Shown: positions 17,947-25,483 of the stretch, one piece after another
Layout: each line of letters opens with the position of its first letter
How positions within the stretch are numbered: position 1 is the first letter of the stretch
DNA from: Microbacteriaceae bacterium
GTDB lineage: Bacteria > Actinomycetota > Actinomycetes > Actinomycetales > Microbacteriaceae
NCBI GenBank assembly: GCA_025465035.1
Contig: JAODMH010000191.1
Coordinates: forward strand, 1-44,701
Direction: 5' to 3'
Length of the DNA: 44,701 bases
Made by a program: the position numbers and the translations under genes
The notes under the pieces: generated by a model
The model's database searches: none
Told to the model about the DNA's origin: nothing
Seen by the model: the letters and a program-made list of their open reading frames with translations, nothing else

Positions 17947-19596
17947 TCACGACAGATGCCGTTTGCGTGCGTGTGCCTTGCGTGCCACCCCGACGCGTGA
18001 TGCGACGTGCCAGCGACGCAGAATCTCGGTCACGTGCTTTTCGACGGTCTTGACGCTGATCCCCAGCTCATGGCTGATCTGCTCGTTCGTCATGCCGCGG
18101 GCGATGCAGTCCGCGACGTCATCCTGTCGCGGGGTGAGCGCTGCCGGCTGTTCCTGGTTGGAATCCGGTGACACGGCATCGGGAAGATGAGCGCCGACCG
18201 CCGACCGTGACGCGACGCCGAAGGCCGCGAGCACCCGCGAGACATGAGCTCGCACCGTGTGCTCCGAAAGGTGGAGTTCCGCAGCGATGGCCCGATTGCC
18301 GAAGCCCTCGACGACGAGCAGCGCCACATCGCGCTCGCGGTGGGAGAGCCCCTCCCAGCCACTGCCCGGCCGCGGTCGCAGCCGCCTGCCGATCGAACGC
18401 AGTTCGCTCGCGGCGGACCGCCGCGCGGCCAGGCGACCGGCCCTCATAGCCGCGTCGACCATCGCTTGGAGTGCCTCGCGAGCCTCTTCGGGTGCCGAGA
18501 GCATCGCCCGGGCACGGGAAAGCACGATTTCCGCCTCAGCGGTCTCGACCATCCGTCCGGTGGCGACGGCGCTGTCGATGGCCCGCTGGGCCCAGTCGGC
18601 AGCGCTCTCGGGGCGTCCAGCGAGCAACTCCACCCGGCTCACCAGGCGCTGCACTGTGGGAGCCGCAATCGGATTGTCGAGGAGCGGTCGTGCGCGTTCC
18701 TGCCAAGCCTCCGCGGCATCCAGGTCATTTTCCGCGATGGCCGCCGCGGCAAGCAGCTCAAGTCCGAGCGCTCGATCGACGATGGTGAGGTTCTCGAGAT
18801 CGGGGGTGCCGCCCGCAGCGAGGAGAAACCGGGCGGACCGTGCGACATCGCCGGTGGCGATCAGACCGTAGGCGACGAGCAGGTAACAGCCGCAGCTGAG
18901 ATAGTTGTCCGGTCTCGGCAGATTCGCTTCCAGCCTGTCCGCGATCGCTCGCACCGATGGCGGCTGGGAGGCCTCGCCGAGCAGCAGGCACATGGTGGCC
19001 TCGGCGAGGAGGAGGGATGCTGGTTCCTTCGCGCTTGCGACGGCGGCTTCGCCGGCGGCAAGGCCTTCCGTGACGCGGCCCTGGAATCCGAGGAGACGTG
19101 CCCGCATCACCTGCATGAGCACGGCGAATGGATGTCGCTGGTCGCCCTCGAGAAGAAAGTCCGGCGGTAGCTCGCCAGAGTTGGCTACGAATTCGGATGC
19201 CAGCGAGAGCCGACCGCAGGCGAGCGCTGCTTCCGCGCAGAGGTACAGGATGAACGCTCGCGAGTCGCGTTGGACATCCGCTAGCAGCTGAAGCTCCTCC
19301 AGGGCGGCGGCCAGCGGATCGCCGCCACCCTGCGGTAGGAGTCCGCGCGGCCAGCCGGCCGCGGCCAGTCCGGACATCGCACGCGCGAGAGCGACGGCCT
19401 CCGCGTCATCCGCCTCGTCGAGCGCCCGCGCGGCCGACTGCGCCGCCGTTTCGAACCGCTGTCCGAAGAACTCGGCGAAGGCCCGCAGGGCGAGGATATA
19501 GGGATCGGTGGCTCGATCGCACACGGCGATCGCGCCCGCCGCATCAAGCTGCACGAGCTGTCGCAGTACAGCCCGCAGCGCCCCCATCCGCCCCAT
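17947..19596 (-). CDS. LuxR-type regulator with two tandem HTH domains
   Basis: 549 residues. Residues 1 to about 410 are alpha-helical and alanine-rich with TPR-like repeats, similar to the C-terminal part of LAL/MalT regulators, but no Walker A motif is present. Two LuxR HTH domains follow: LSHRERDVALLVVEGFGNRA to about residue 470, and LTPRQDDVADCIARGMTNEQ to about residue 540. Both keep the recognition helix pattern (SEHTVRAHVSRVL and SVKTVEKHVTEIL). Two HTH copies in one chain are unusual. It ends 23 bases before the chosen start of the FAD enzyme gene, so the pair may be co-transcribed. The ligand is unknown. Confidence 0.88.
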   Translation of the reverse strand: MGRMGALRAVLRQLVQLDAAGAIAVCDRATDPYILALRAFAEFFGQRFETAAQSAARALDEADDAEAVALARAMSGLAAAGWPRGLLPQGGGDPLAAALEELQLLADVQRDSRAFILYLCAEAALACGRLSLASEFVANSGELPPDFLLEGDQRHPFAVLMQVMRARLLGFQGRVTEGLAAGEAAVASAKEPASLLLAEATMCLLLGEASQPPSVRAIADRLEANLPRPDNYLSCGCYLLVAYGLIATGDVARSARFLLAAGGTPDLENLTIVDRALGLELLAAAAIAENDLDAAEAWQERARPLLDNPIAAPTVQRLVSRVELLAGRPESAADWAQRAIDSAVATGRMVETAEAEIVLSRARAMLSAPEEAREALQAMVDAAMRAGRLAARRSAASELRSIGRRLRPRPGSGWEGLSHRERDVALLVVEGFGNRAIAAELHLSEHTVRAHVSRVLAAFGVASRSAVGAHLPDAVSPDSNQEQPAALTPRQDDVADCIARGMTNEQISHELGISVKTVEKHVTEILRRWHVASRVGVARKAHARKRHLS

Positions 19597-19686
19597 GTTC
19601 GCGATAGTACGCGGGTACCGGCGGTTGCGCTCGCCCGAATTCGGGGGCCGTCTCGTCGCGCCGCGGCAACCGCGCCGACCGCCAGC

Positions 19687-20058
19687 TCACCTGCTGCGGC
19701 GATTCGCCCTGGACAGAATAAGCAGGGAGATGCCAGAAGCGATCGCGAGAACAGCCGGCCCGACGGTCTTCGTCGGATCGCGGATGATCGCGCCGACACC
19801 CGCATCCAGGATCTGCACCACGGCCATGATCAACCCCACCGCTATGAGAGCCGCGGTGGACCGCCGGATGCCCACCACCGCAACACCGATGACGATCGCA
19901 ACGCTCCGGCTCAGGGCGTACAACACATACCTGTCGCCGGATCCCTCGGTGCCAAGAGCCGCGATCGAGAATCCGAGTCCGATGAGGGCGCTCGCCGCAG
20001 TAATGGCATAGGCGACCCATGCCGCTCGGCCAAAAGATTCTGATTTATAACTGTTCAT
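19687..20058 (-). CDS. Small integral membrane protein, function unknown
   Basis: 123 residues with four predicted membrane helices (starting near AAWVAYAITAASALIGL, VLYALSRSVAIVIGVAVV, TAALIAVGLIMAVVQIL and VGPAVLAIASGISLLIL) and a short basic C-terminus. I do not recognise the family. No ribosome site precedes the ATG; a CATAAT box at 20071-20066 lies seven bases upstream, so the mRNA is probably leaderless. The gene is divergent from, and shares a 34-base spacer with, a MarR gene that is the obvious candidate regulator. Confidence 0.75.
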   Translation of the reverse strand: MNSYKSESFGRAAWVAYAITAASALIGLGFSIAALGTEGSGDRYVLYALSRSVAIVIGVAVVGIRRSTAALIAVGLIMAVVQILDAGVGAIIRDPTKTVGPAVLAIASGISLLILSRANRRSR

Positions 20059-20092
20059 ATTTATTATTATGCATCATTGATAGAATGGGCGG
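20059..20092. promoter_or_regulatory. Back-to-back leaderless promoters in a 34-base AT-rich spacer
   Basis: On the minus strand CATAAT (20071-20066) precedes the membrane-protein ATG by seven bases. On the plus strand TAGAAT (20081-20086) precedes the MarR ATG by six. Neither start has a Shine-Dalgarno site. The two -10 boxes are nine bases apart and the spacer is far richer in A+T than its surroundings. ATCATTGAT (20073-20081) is a small palindrome between them. A MarR dimer bound here would block both promoters. Confidence 0.6.
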
Positions 20093-20524
20093 ATGACACA
20101 GTCTCACGAAGAGCTTCCTCCTCTGGGTTATCTCCTCACCAAGTTGGCTCGCGCGACGACTGTCCGCTTCGCCGCTGCGATCGCGACGCTGAATGTGCAC
20201 CCCCGGCATTACGGGGCCCTCGTCACGCTGAGTCAGGATGCCTCGGCGAACCAACACCGGATCGCCCAACTGCTCGGAATCGCTCCGAGCGCGATGGTCA
20301 CGGTCATCGACGAACTTGAAGCGATGGGCGCTGTCGCGCGGTTGCGCGACCCCAAGAACCGTCGACAATTCATCCTCGAAGTGACCGCAGAAGGGCGGAC
20401 ATTGCTCGCCAGGGCAACCCAGCTGGGCAATGAGGTCGATGACGACGTCTGGGGGGTTCTGACGCCGGAAGACCGGGCCATCCTTCACCAGCGCATCGCC
20501 GTCGTAGCCGGGCGCCTCGATTGA
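20093..20524 (+). CDS. MarR-family transcriptional regulator
   Basis: 143 residues with the MarR winged helix: NQHRIAQLLGIAPSAMVTVIDELEAMGAVARLRDPKNRRQFILEVT (about residues 60-105), the last part being the wing. It probably controls itself and the divergent four-helix membrane protein through the 34-base shared spacer. It converges on the MFS gene with an 11-base gap, but that operon has its own MarR gene at the far end. Confidence 0.92.
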   Translation: MTQSHEELPPLGYLLTKLARATTVRFAAAIATLNVHPRHYGALVTLSQDASANQHRIAQLLGIAPSAMVTVIDELEAMGAVARLRDPKNRRQFILEVTAEGRTLLARATQLGNEVDDDVWGVLTPEDRAILHQRIAVVAGRLD

Positions 20525-20535
20525 CCACGCGATGA

Positions 20536-21924
20536 CTATTTATCGGTGACTAACGGAATGCTCCTGTCGAGCACGGTGATCAGCAGAACGACGACACCGA
20601 TCCCGCCGAGAACCCAGGCGAGCGCGTGGAATCCGCCGTCGGTCGCGCCGGATCCGAAGACGATGCCGATCAGGCTCGAGGAGAAGATCGAGCCGAGATA
20701 GACGGAGGTCCGAAAGAGGCCGGAGGCCACTGCGATGTCACCGGCCGGGGCCTGCATGTACAGGGTGGCCTGGTTCCCGAAGCCGCCGAGCCCGTTGGTG
20801 AGGCCGAGCAGTAGCGTCATGCCGATCAGGACCAGGATGCTCGACTCGCGAGTGATCAGCAGCATCACGGTCGCGGCGCCGATCAGGGCAGCTCCGGCGA
20901 GGAGGAGCGGCCAGCGCACCCAGCCGCGTCCGGAGACCACTCTGGCGACGACGATGCTGAGTCCGGAGAGCGGGATCATGATGAGCCCGACGACCGAGGC
21001 TCCGAGGCCCTTGCTCTGTTCCATCCATTGGCTGGACCCGTACAGCACGGCGTAGGTCGACAGAGCGACCAGCATCACCCGGAGATAGGTGCGCTGCAAC
21101 GGCAGGTTCTTGCCCAGCATGCGGATATCGATCAGGGGGTGGCTCGCCCGCCGTTCCCAGAGGAACAGCACCGCGGCGAGGACGACGAACACCGCGGCCA
21201 GCCACCACGCCGGCGCTTTCAGGTTCGAGAGGAACAGCAGCAGGCTGGTGGTCGCCCCGGCGAACAGGACGATGCCCGGGATGTCGAGTGCCGTCACCAG
21301 AGACTCCCGGCCCTCGCGCGGCGCCGGTTGGTCTTTTGCCACACCGACAAGGGTGAGCACGATGCTGACGATGGCGAGCGGGATGTTCACCGCGAAGATC
21401 GCCCGCCAGCCGAACGCGCCGACCAGGACCCCGCCCAACGGCAGGCCGACCACGGCCGTGACCTGAGCGGCGATCGAGAAGTTGCCGAGAACTCGGCTCG
21501 GCACCCCGGTTCCGGCCTGGTCGGCACGCTTCCGTACCAGCGCCATCGCGGTCGGGTAGGCGGCGGCGGTCCCGATGCCGATCAGCGCTCTCGACAGCAG
21601 CAGAAATCCGAAGGACGGAGCGGATGCCCCGATCACCCCGGCGAGGAGGAGGATGCCGACACCGATCAGGAAGATCCGCCGGGGTCCGAACAGGGTCGAG
21701 AGCTTGCCCATCGTGGGTTGGGCTATGGCGCTGCACAGATACAGGACAGAGATGAGACTGGTGGTGGCGCCCGGCCCGGCGTGCATGTCGACGCCGATCC
21801 CGACCAGCGCCGTCGCGATCATCGAGGTGTTGATCGGGTTCAGCGTGGACCCGAGAAGCAGTGGGGCGGTGAACCGCCAGCCGAACGGCTTGCGGGGAGT
21901 GGATTCCTCGACGACACCCGTCAC
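20536..21924 (-). CDS. MFS drug-efflux transporter (DHA2-like)
   Basis: 462 residues from a GTG start, with 12 to 14 membrane helices. The N-terminal helix segment ends PINTSMIATALVGIG, the family motif A region is GKLSTLFGPRRIF, and motif C-like glycines are in GNFSIAAQVTAVVGLPLGGVLVG, all typical of proton-driven multidrug exporters. The frame is open to 22146, but those residues are not protein-like and overlap the small ORF ahead. The GTG overlaps the stop of that ORF by four bases (GTGA), so the transporter is probably translated by coupling from it. Likely exports a toxic compound sensed by the upstream MarR protein. Confidence 0.88.
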   Translation of the reverse strand: MTGVVEESTPRKPFGWRFTAPLLLGSTLNPINTSMIATALVGIGVDMHAGPGATTSLISVLYLCSAIAQPTMGKLSTLFGPRRIFLIGVGILLLAGVIGASAPSFGFLLLSRALIGIGTAAAYPTAMALVRKRADQAGTGVPSRVLGNFSIAAQVTAVVGLPLGGVLVGAFGWRAIFAVNIPLAIVSIVLTLVGVAKDQPAPREGRESLVTALDIPGIVLFAGATTSLLLFLSNLKAPAWWLAAVFVVLAAVLFLWERRASHPLIDIRMLGKNLPLQRTYLRVMLVALSTYAVLYGSSQWMEQSKGLGASVVGLIMIPLSGLSIVVARVVSGRGWVRWPLLLAGAALIGAATVMLLITRESSILVLIGMTLLLGLTNGLGGFGNQATLYMQAPAGDIAVASGLFRTSVYLGSIFSSSLIGIVFGSGATDGGFHALAWVLGGIGVVVLLITVLDRSIPLVTDK

Positions 21925-22049
21925 GGGCGCACACTGTCGAGGAGGTCGATGATGTCCTCGATGGGGTGCGCCTTCGGGGCGGCGAGGATGCCGTGCTGCA
22001 GATCGATGACGATCAGGGCGGTCTTCGGGTCGAGCGTGGTCACTGGCAT
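21921..22049 (-). pseudogene. Truncated isochorismatase-like ORF (42 residues)
   Basis: The 42-residue frame begins with a good AGGAAAA ribosome site and encodes MPVTTLDPKTALIVIDLQHG, then continues through APKAHPIEDIIDLLDSVRP and stops. TALIVIDLQ.GI is the first strand and the catalytic-Asp region of isochorismatase-family hydrolases, which are normally about 180 residues; everything after the first helix is gone. Its stop overlaps the MFS start in a GTGA arrangement. It is either a deletion remnant or a leader ORF retained to couple translation of the exporter. Confidence 0.75.
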
Positions 22050-22126
22050 GACGTTTTCCTTCTGAGTCTTGGGACGGTCGCAGCTCCGACTTGGGCGCGA
22101 CAGAATTCTTGATGCGACACGTTCTC

Positions 22127-22144
22127 GGGCGAGGCGATTCGCCC
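22127..22144. terminator. Small hairpin after the MarR gene
   Basis: GGGCGA (22127-22132) and TCGCCC (22139-22144) form a six-base stem with a six-base loop in the gap between the MarR gene and the small isochorismatase-like ORF. No T-tract follows, so it may only slow polymerase or protect the RNA. Confidence 0.3.
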
Positions 22145-22157
22145 ATGGCTGCGAAGG

Positions 22158-22610
22158 TCAGGGGTCGAGGAGGCGCGCCAGCAGTTCGACACCGTTCGCG
22201 AACTCTCGCTGTTCGTCTGGCGTGAGCTTCGACCGGATGGTGCGAGACAGCCAGTCCTCTTTCACTGCCCGACGCGCAGCGATCTTCTCCAGTGCGGCTG
22301 CGGTGAGGGACAGGATGGTCTGTCGGCCGTCGGCCGGGTCGGGCGCGCCGCTGACGAAGCCGGCCGTCTCGAGGGCCGAGACGATTGCTCCCATGGACTG
22401 CGGGCGCATACCCTCGGCGCGCGCCAGGGTGGTCAGCGTCGCGGAACCCTCACGCGCCAAACGGCCGAGGACGGACAGCTGGGAGGGTGTGAAGTCACCC
22501 GGATTCGCTTCCTCACGGAGCCGTCTGTTCAGCCTGCCGACCAGGGCGTGAAGTTCGCTCGCCACGGCCAGGGCGCGTGCCGCTTCGGCATCCGCCTCCT
22601 GCGCATTCAT
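22158..22610 (-). CDS. MarR-family transcriptional regulator of MFS operon
   Basis: 150 residues with a MarR winged helix: LARAEGMRPQSMGAIVSALETAGFVSGAPDPADGRQTILSLT (about residues 60-105), where the DPADGRQ stretch is the wing. It lies upstream of the truncated isochorismatase-like ORF and the MFS gene on the same strand, the common arrangement for a repressor of an efflux pump. Start: ATG after GAGGAC. The upstream region has a direct repeat AGGTA...AGGTA (22635-22655) that might be an operator; this is weak. Confidence 0.92.
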   Translation of the reverse strand: MNAQEADAEAARALAVASELHALVGRLNRRLREEANPGDFTPSQLSVLGRLAREGSATLTTLARAEGMRPQSMGAIVSALETAGFVSGAPDPADGRQTILSLTAAALEKIAARRAVKEDWLSRTIRSKLTPDEQREFANGVELLARLLDP

Positions 22611-22876
22611 GTCCTCGACTCTAGCAGATAGTCAGGTAAACTGTGTAGGTAGCCTTAAAACCTCACCGGTGGAATCGCGCCAGGACGGTGCGAAACGGTC
22701 ATGGCCTGAGCGCCTCCCACGGCGGCAGGACGGCCCTCTTCTGAACCTGGGCGTCCGGTGTGGGTCGGCTCGTCGCTATGGACGTGGCCCCCAAAAGAGG
22801 GGTAGACCTCAATCAAGAGGTAGACAGCGTTGGCCCACCTTGGCCCGGCACCCCTCGAATTGAGCAGGAGGCCCCA

Positions 22877-23134
22877 GTGGCCGAAAGCACCGAGTTCACC
22901 GCCCCGATTCTTCGCGCAGATGACACCTATCGAGTCCGATTCCTTGGCGGCCCATTCGAGGGCGCCATGGGAAAGCAGTTGTCGCGCGGCGGCGCGGAAG
23001 AACGCATCAGCCGAGACATCGAGAACGGAACCAGAACCGTCTGGTACGAGTGCACCGGCGCGACTGGCCAACGTGCTGGCGTTTCAACCTGGGACTACCG
23101 GTATGAAGGCACGGTCACTGCCGCAGCTGACTGA
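22877..23134 (+). CDS. Small hypothetical protein with GGPFEG motif
   Basis: 85 residues from a GTG preceded by a strong AGGAGG at 22866-22871. The core is YRVRFLGGPFEGAMGKQL, similar in style to short actinobacterial and phage proteins with a YxxxGGPxDG strand, and a Tyr/Trp-rich C-terminal strand (WDYRYEG). No catalytic motif is seen and I cannot name a function. The open frame extends to 22760, but the extra part is Pro-rich and lacks a ribosome site. Confidence 0.55.
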   Translation: MAESTEFTAPILRADDTYRVRFLGGPFEGAMGKQLSRGGAEERISRDIENGTRTVWYECTGATGQRAGVSTWDYRYEGTVTAAAD

Positions 23135-23266
23135 TGGGGCGCAATTCCGGTCGCACACCCTGATTGCGCTTGGCAAATTCTGCATGAACCTCCGGGACGC
23201 CGGCCAACTCACCGTATAAATGCGACCAATGGTTTTGCGGGACTTCCCTGCCGATATGGTTGCCCA

Positions 23267-24430
23267 ATGCCGATGTTGAGCGAGGGGCCCGTTCGTAACT
23301 TCGGCGATCGATTCGCTCACGTCGACCTGCTGCGCGCCGTCGCGGTGCTTCTTGTCATGTTCGATCATGCCGGCATCTTCGACGGACCCACCGGCGGAAG
23401 TGGGGTGACTATCTTCTTTGCCCTTTCCGGCTTCATCATCGCTTTTCTTATGCTGCGTGAGCGCGACAAAACGGGTGGCTTCTCACCAAGCAAGTTCTAT
23501 TTACGTCGAGTGGTGAAGATCGCTCCGCCCTTTGTGGTCATCATCTTGATTCCGACCCTCATCTTCTCCATCTGGAACGCGATCGATTGGTCGGCCGTGC
23601 TTTCCCAGATCCTCTTCTACTTCAACTGGATCTACGCTCAGGGCGATGCGGTTGTTTATCCCGGCAGCGGGGTCGCTTGGAGCCTCTCCATCGAGGAGCA
23701 GTTCTACCTCGTCTTCGCCGTCGTCTGGTTCATACTCGTGCGGACCCGGGCATTCGAGCGCGCGCTCGTGCCGATCGCCGTCCTCGCAATCACCGCGCCG
23801 ACCATCCTGCGGTTCCTGCTTGCTGTCAACGACGGAAACACGGCGAGGATCTACTTCGGCACAGACACCCGACTCGATGGAATTGCTTGGGGAATCCTTG
23901 TTGCCGCGCTCTACCACGGCTGGGTCGGCAAGGGGAGTCGCCCGACTGCGCTCTCGCGTGCCCTCGGAAGTGATTGGGCGCTGATTGTCGCCGTTGTGGT
24001 CTTCGCCGCAGCGTTGATACCGCAGGAACGATGGTTCCAGAACACTTTCCAATACTCGCTGCACAGCATGGCGACGTGCGTCGTGGTCATCTTCGGGATG
24101 CTGCCAGGTAATGGCCCGGTGCGACGGCTCTTCATGCGGCTCTCCGTTTGGCGCCCAGCGGCACTGATCGGCCTGGCGAGTTACAGCATCTACCTCCTTC
24201 ACCAGAGCGTGATCTGGTGGCTGATGGCGTTGCTCATAGGCCACCTACCTGGCGCGCCGATCCTTTTGCTCGCCCTTGTCAGCATCGCCGTCGCCGCGGG
24301 AGTGGGGATCGTCATCTACCTTGTTGTCGAAAGGCCGGCCCGGCGCTGTTACCTTAACGGCGTCGCCCGCCGCCGTCCGACGGTTGAGCCTGCTGAAGTC
24401 ACTGATCCTCCGGCGGTCGCACAGTTTTGA
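23267..24430 (+). CDS. Membrane acyltransferase, OafA/acyltransferase 3 family
   Basis: 387 residues with about ten membrane helices. The N-terminus has the family hallmark HVDLLRAVAVLLVMFDHAGIF (catalytic His in FDH), followed by GVTIFFALSGFIIAFLMLRE, YLRRVVKIAPPF and GVAWSLSIEEQFYLVF. Such proteins transfer acetyl or other acyl groups to cell-surface sugars or antibiotics. A TATAAA box at 23215-23220 may be its promoter. Base use looks less GC-rich than that of the neighbouring core genes, and the gene stands alone among small unknown genes, suggesting an accessory function. Confidence 0.88.
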   Translation: MPMLSEGPVRNFGDRFAHVDLLRAVAVLLVMFDHAGIFDGPTGGSGVTIFFALSGFIIAFLMLRERDKTGGFSPSKFYLRRVVKIAPPFVVIILIPTLIFSIWNAIDWSAVLSQILFYFNWIYAQGDAVVYPGSGVAWSLSIEEQFYLVFAVVWFILVRTRAFERALVPIAVLAITAPTILRFLLAVNDGNTARIYFGTDTRLDGIAWGILVAALYHGWVGKGSRPTALSRALGSDWALIVAVVVFAAALIPQERWFQNTFQYSLHSMATCVVVIFGMLPGNGPVRRLFMRLSVWRPAALIGLASYSIYLLHQSVIWWLMALLIGHLPGAPILLLALVSIAVAAGVGIVIYLVVERPARRCYLNGVARRRPTVEPAEVTDPPAVAQF

Positions 24431-24462
24431 CGTTGCGGCCTGTGGACAGTCATGACGGCCGA

Positions 24463-24774
24463 TCAGGACCAACACAACGAGGGGCCCCGGGCGATGGCAC
24501 CGCCTACGCCGGTTGTCACCAAACACCCTGCTAGGACTACCGCGGCGATCTTGCGGCTCGGAATCAGCGCCCACGATTTTCGACCAGTCGCCAGTGAATA
24601 GAGGGCGGTGATCAGACCGATAAATCCAAGCATGATCAAGAATCCGGGGAAACCACTGGTGGCAGTCCCGCTGATGAGCAAGATGACGGCGATGCCCGCC
24701 ACTATCCAGGTACTGACGACCGGCTTGACCCGACGATCTGATTGCGGGACCTGGTTGGGGGCAGGGGTGGTCAT
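24463..24774 (-). CDS. Small membrane protein, possibly truncated
   Basis: 103 residues from the ATG of MTTPAPNQVPQSDRRV, which follows a GAAGGAG site; the frame is open upstream to 24822. Three hydrophobic segments are visible: VVSTWIVAGIAVILLI, FPGFLIMLGFIGLITALYSL and RKIAAVVLAGCLVTTGVGGAIA. The last resembles the single membrane anchor that precedes a proline-rich linker and an extracellular domain in many actinobacterial proteins, but here the chain stops a few residues later, so the gene may have lost its C-terminal domain. Function unknown. Confidence 0.6.
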   Translation of the reverse strand: MTTPAPNQVPQSDRRVKPVVSTWIVAGIAVILLISGTATSGFPGFLIMLGFIGLITALYSLATGRKSWALIPSRKIAAVVLAGCLVTTGVGGAIARGPSLCWS

Positions 24775-24886
24775 CGGGCTCCTTCGGGTGAGGACACGCA
24801 GTGTGTTGAAGGTACTGCCCAAAGCGATGCGAGCGACAGTCCCAAATAAAGCCCAATGGACACTTTGCTAGCTGGCGATTGCCGGC

Positions 24887-24928
24887 GACCGGGGCGCCTC
24901 CGGCGCGACAGTCGTGGGTGCCCCGGTC
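24887..24928. repeat. Nested palindrome between membrane protein and lipoprotein genes
   Basis: GACCGGGGC (24887-24895) pairs with GCCCCGGTC (24920-24928), and inside this GCGCC-TCC-GGCGC forms a second small hairpin. It could terminate minus-strand transcription coming from the lipoprotein gene, but there is no T-tract. Confidence 0.45.
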
Positions 24929-25006
24929 CCTGTCGGGGTTCCGGGCGGGCGCGAAGATCAACGCGGCCGACGACCAGGGGCCGACGTCAGTAGCCGACGA
25001 TGCTTC

Positions 25007-25483
25007 TCAGCCTCCGTGAATTAGGTCTGCCACTTCCTGGGCGGTGTCGTCTGGCGAGAGATTGATCTGTACATGATCGCCCTCTAATGCGTGCATTACC
25101 GCGACGGCAGCTAGCAGCCTGTTACCGGCCTTCATGACCAGGCGCGCCGAATTTCCGCCGCGGGCGGCCTTCTCCGTGAGCGCGTGAAAGACCGCCGCCC
25201 CGTCTTTGTTGAACGTCACGTCAACTGCATTCTGCCCCTTGGCTTCGGCGACAGTGGCATTCTCAACGCTGGCTCGTTCGAATGCGGATGGGAGTACAAC
25301 ATTCTCACCATTGACCGCAACGCACTGCGGGTCCGCCCCCTCAGCGCACGTCTCCGATACCGCCAACTCGATCGTTCCCCCGGTAACCGGCAATGTCTTG
25401 GTGGTGCCAACAGCAGCGGAACACGCGCTGAGCGCCAACAGGATAAGCACGACCAGAGGGAGCCTGGGCGTTCGAGAAGTCAT
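25007..25483 (-). CDS. Lipoprotein with SecDF head-like domain
   Basis: 158 residues. A lipoprotein signal ends in LSAC (Cys21). Residues about 85-158, NAVDVTFNKDGAAVFHALTE followed by GNRLLAAVAVMHAL and a final ADLI, follow the pattern of the periplasmic P1 head of SecD (strand, helix 'F.ALT', strand 'V.SAPV', C-terminal 'EA..LA..L'), but without any membrane helices. Two cysteines (Cys46 and Cys54 in CAEGADPQC) may form a disulfide. The start follows AGGAAGGA. The function is unknown; a domain borrowed from the SecDF fold in a stand-alone lipoprotein is known from other Gram-positive genomes. Confidence 0.7.
   Translation of the reverse strand: MTSRTPRLPLVVLILLALSACSAAVGTTKTLPVTGGTIELAVSETCAEGADPQCVAVNGENVVLPSAFERASVENATVAEAKGQNAVDVTFNKDGAAVFHALTEKAARGGNSARLVMKAGNRLLAAVAVMHALEGDHVQINLSPDDTAQEVADLIHGG

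Noticed and set aside
20738-21934. Arg-rich minus-strand frame overlapping the MFS gene in another frame
   Set aside because: The MFS frame has helices and family motifs; this frame is Arg/Gly/Pro-rich and lacks any fold pattern.
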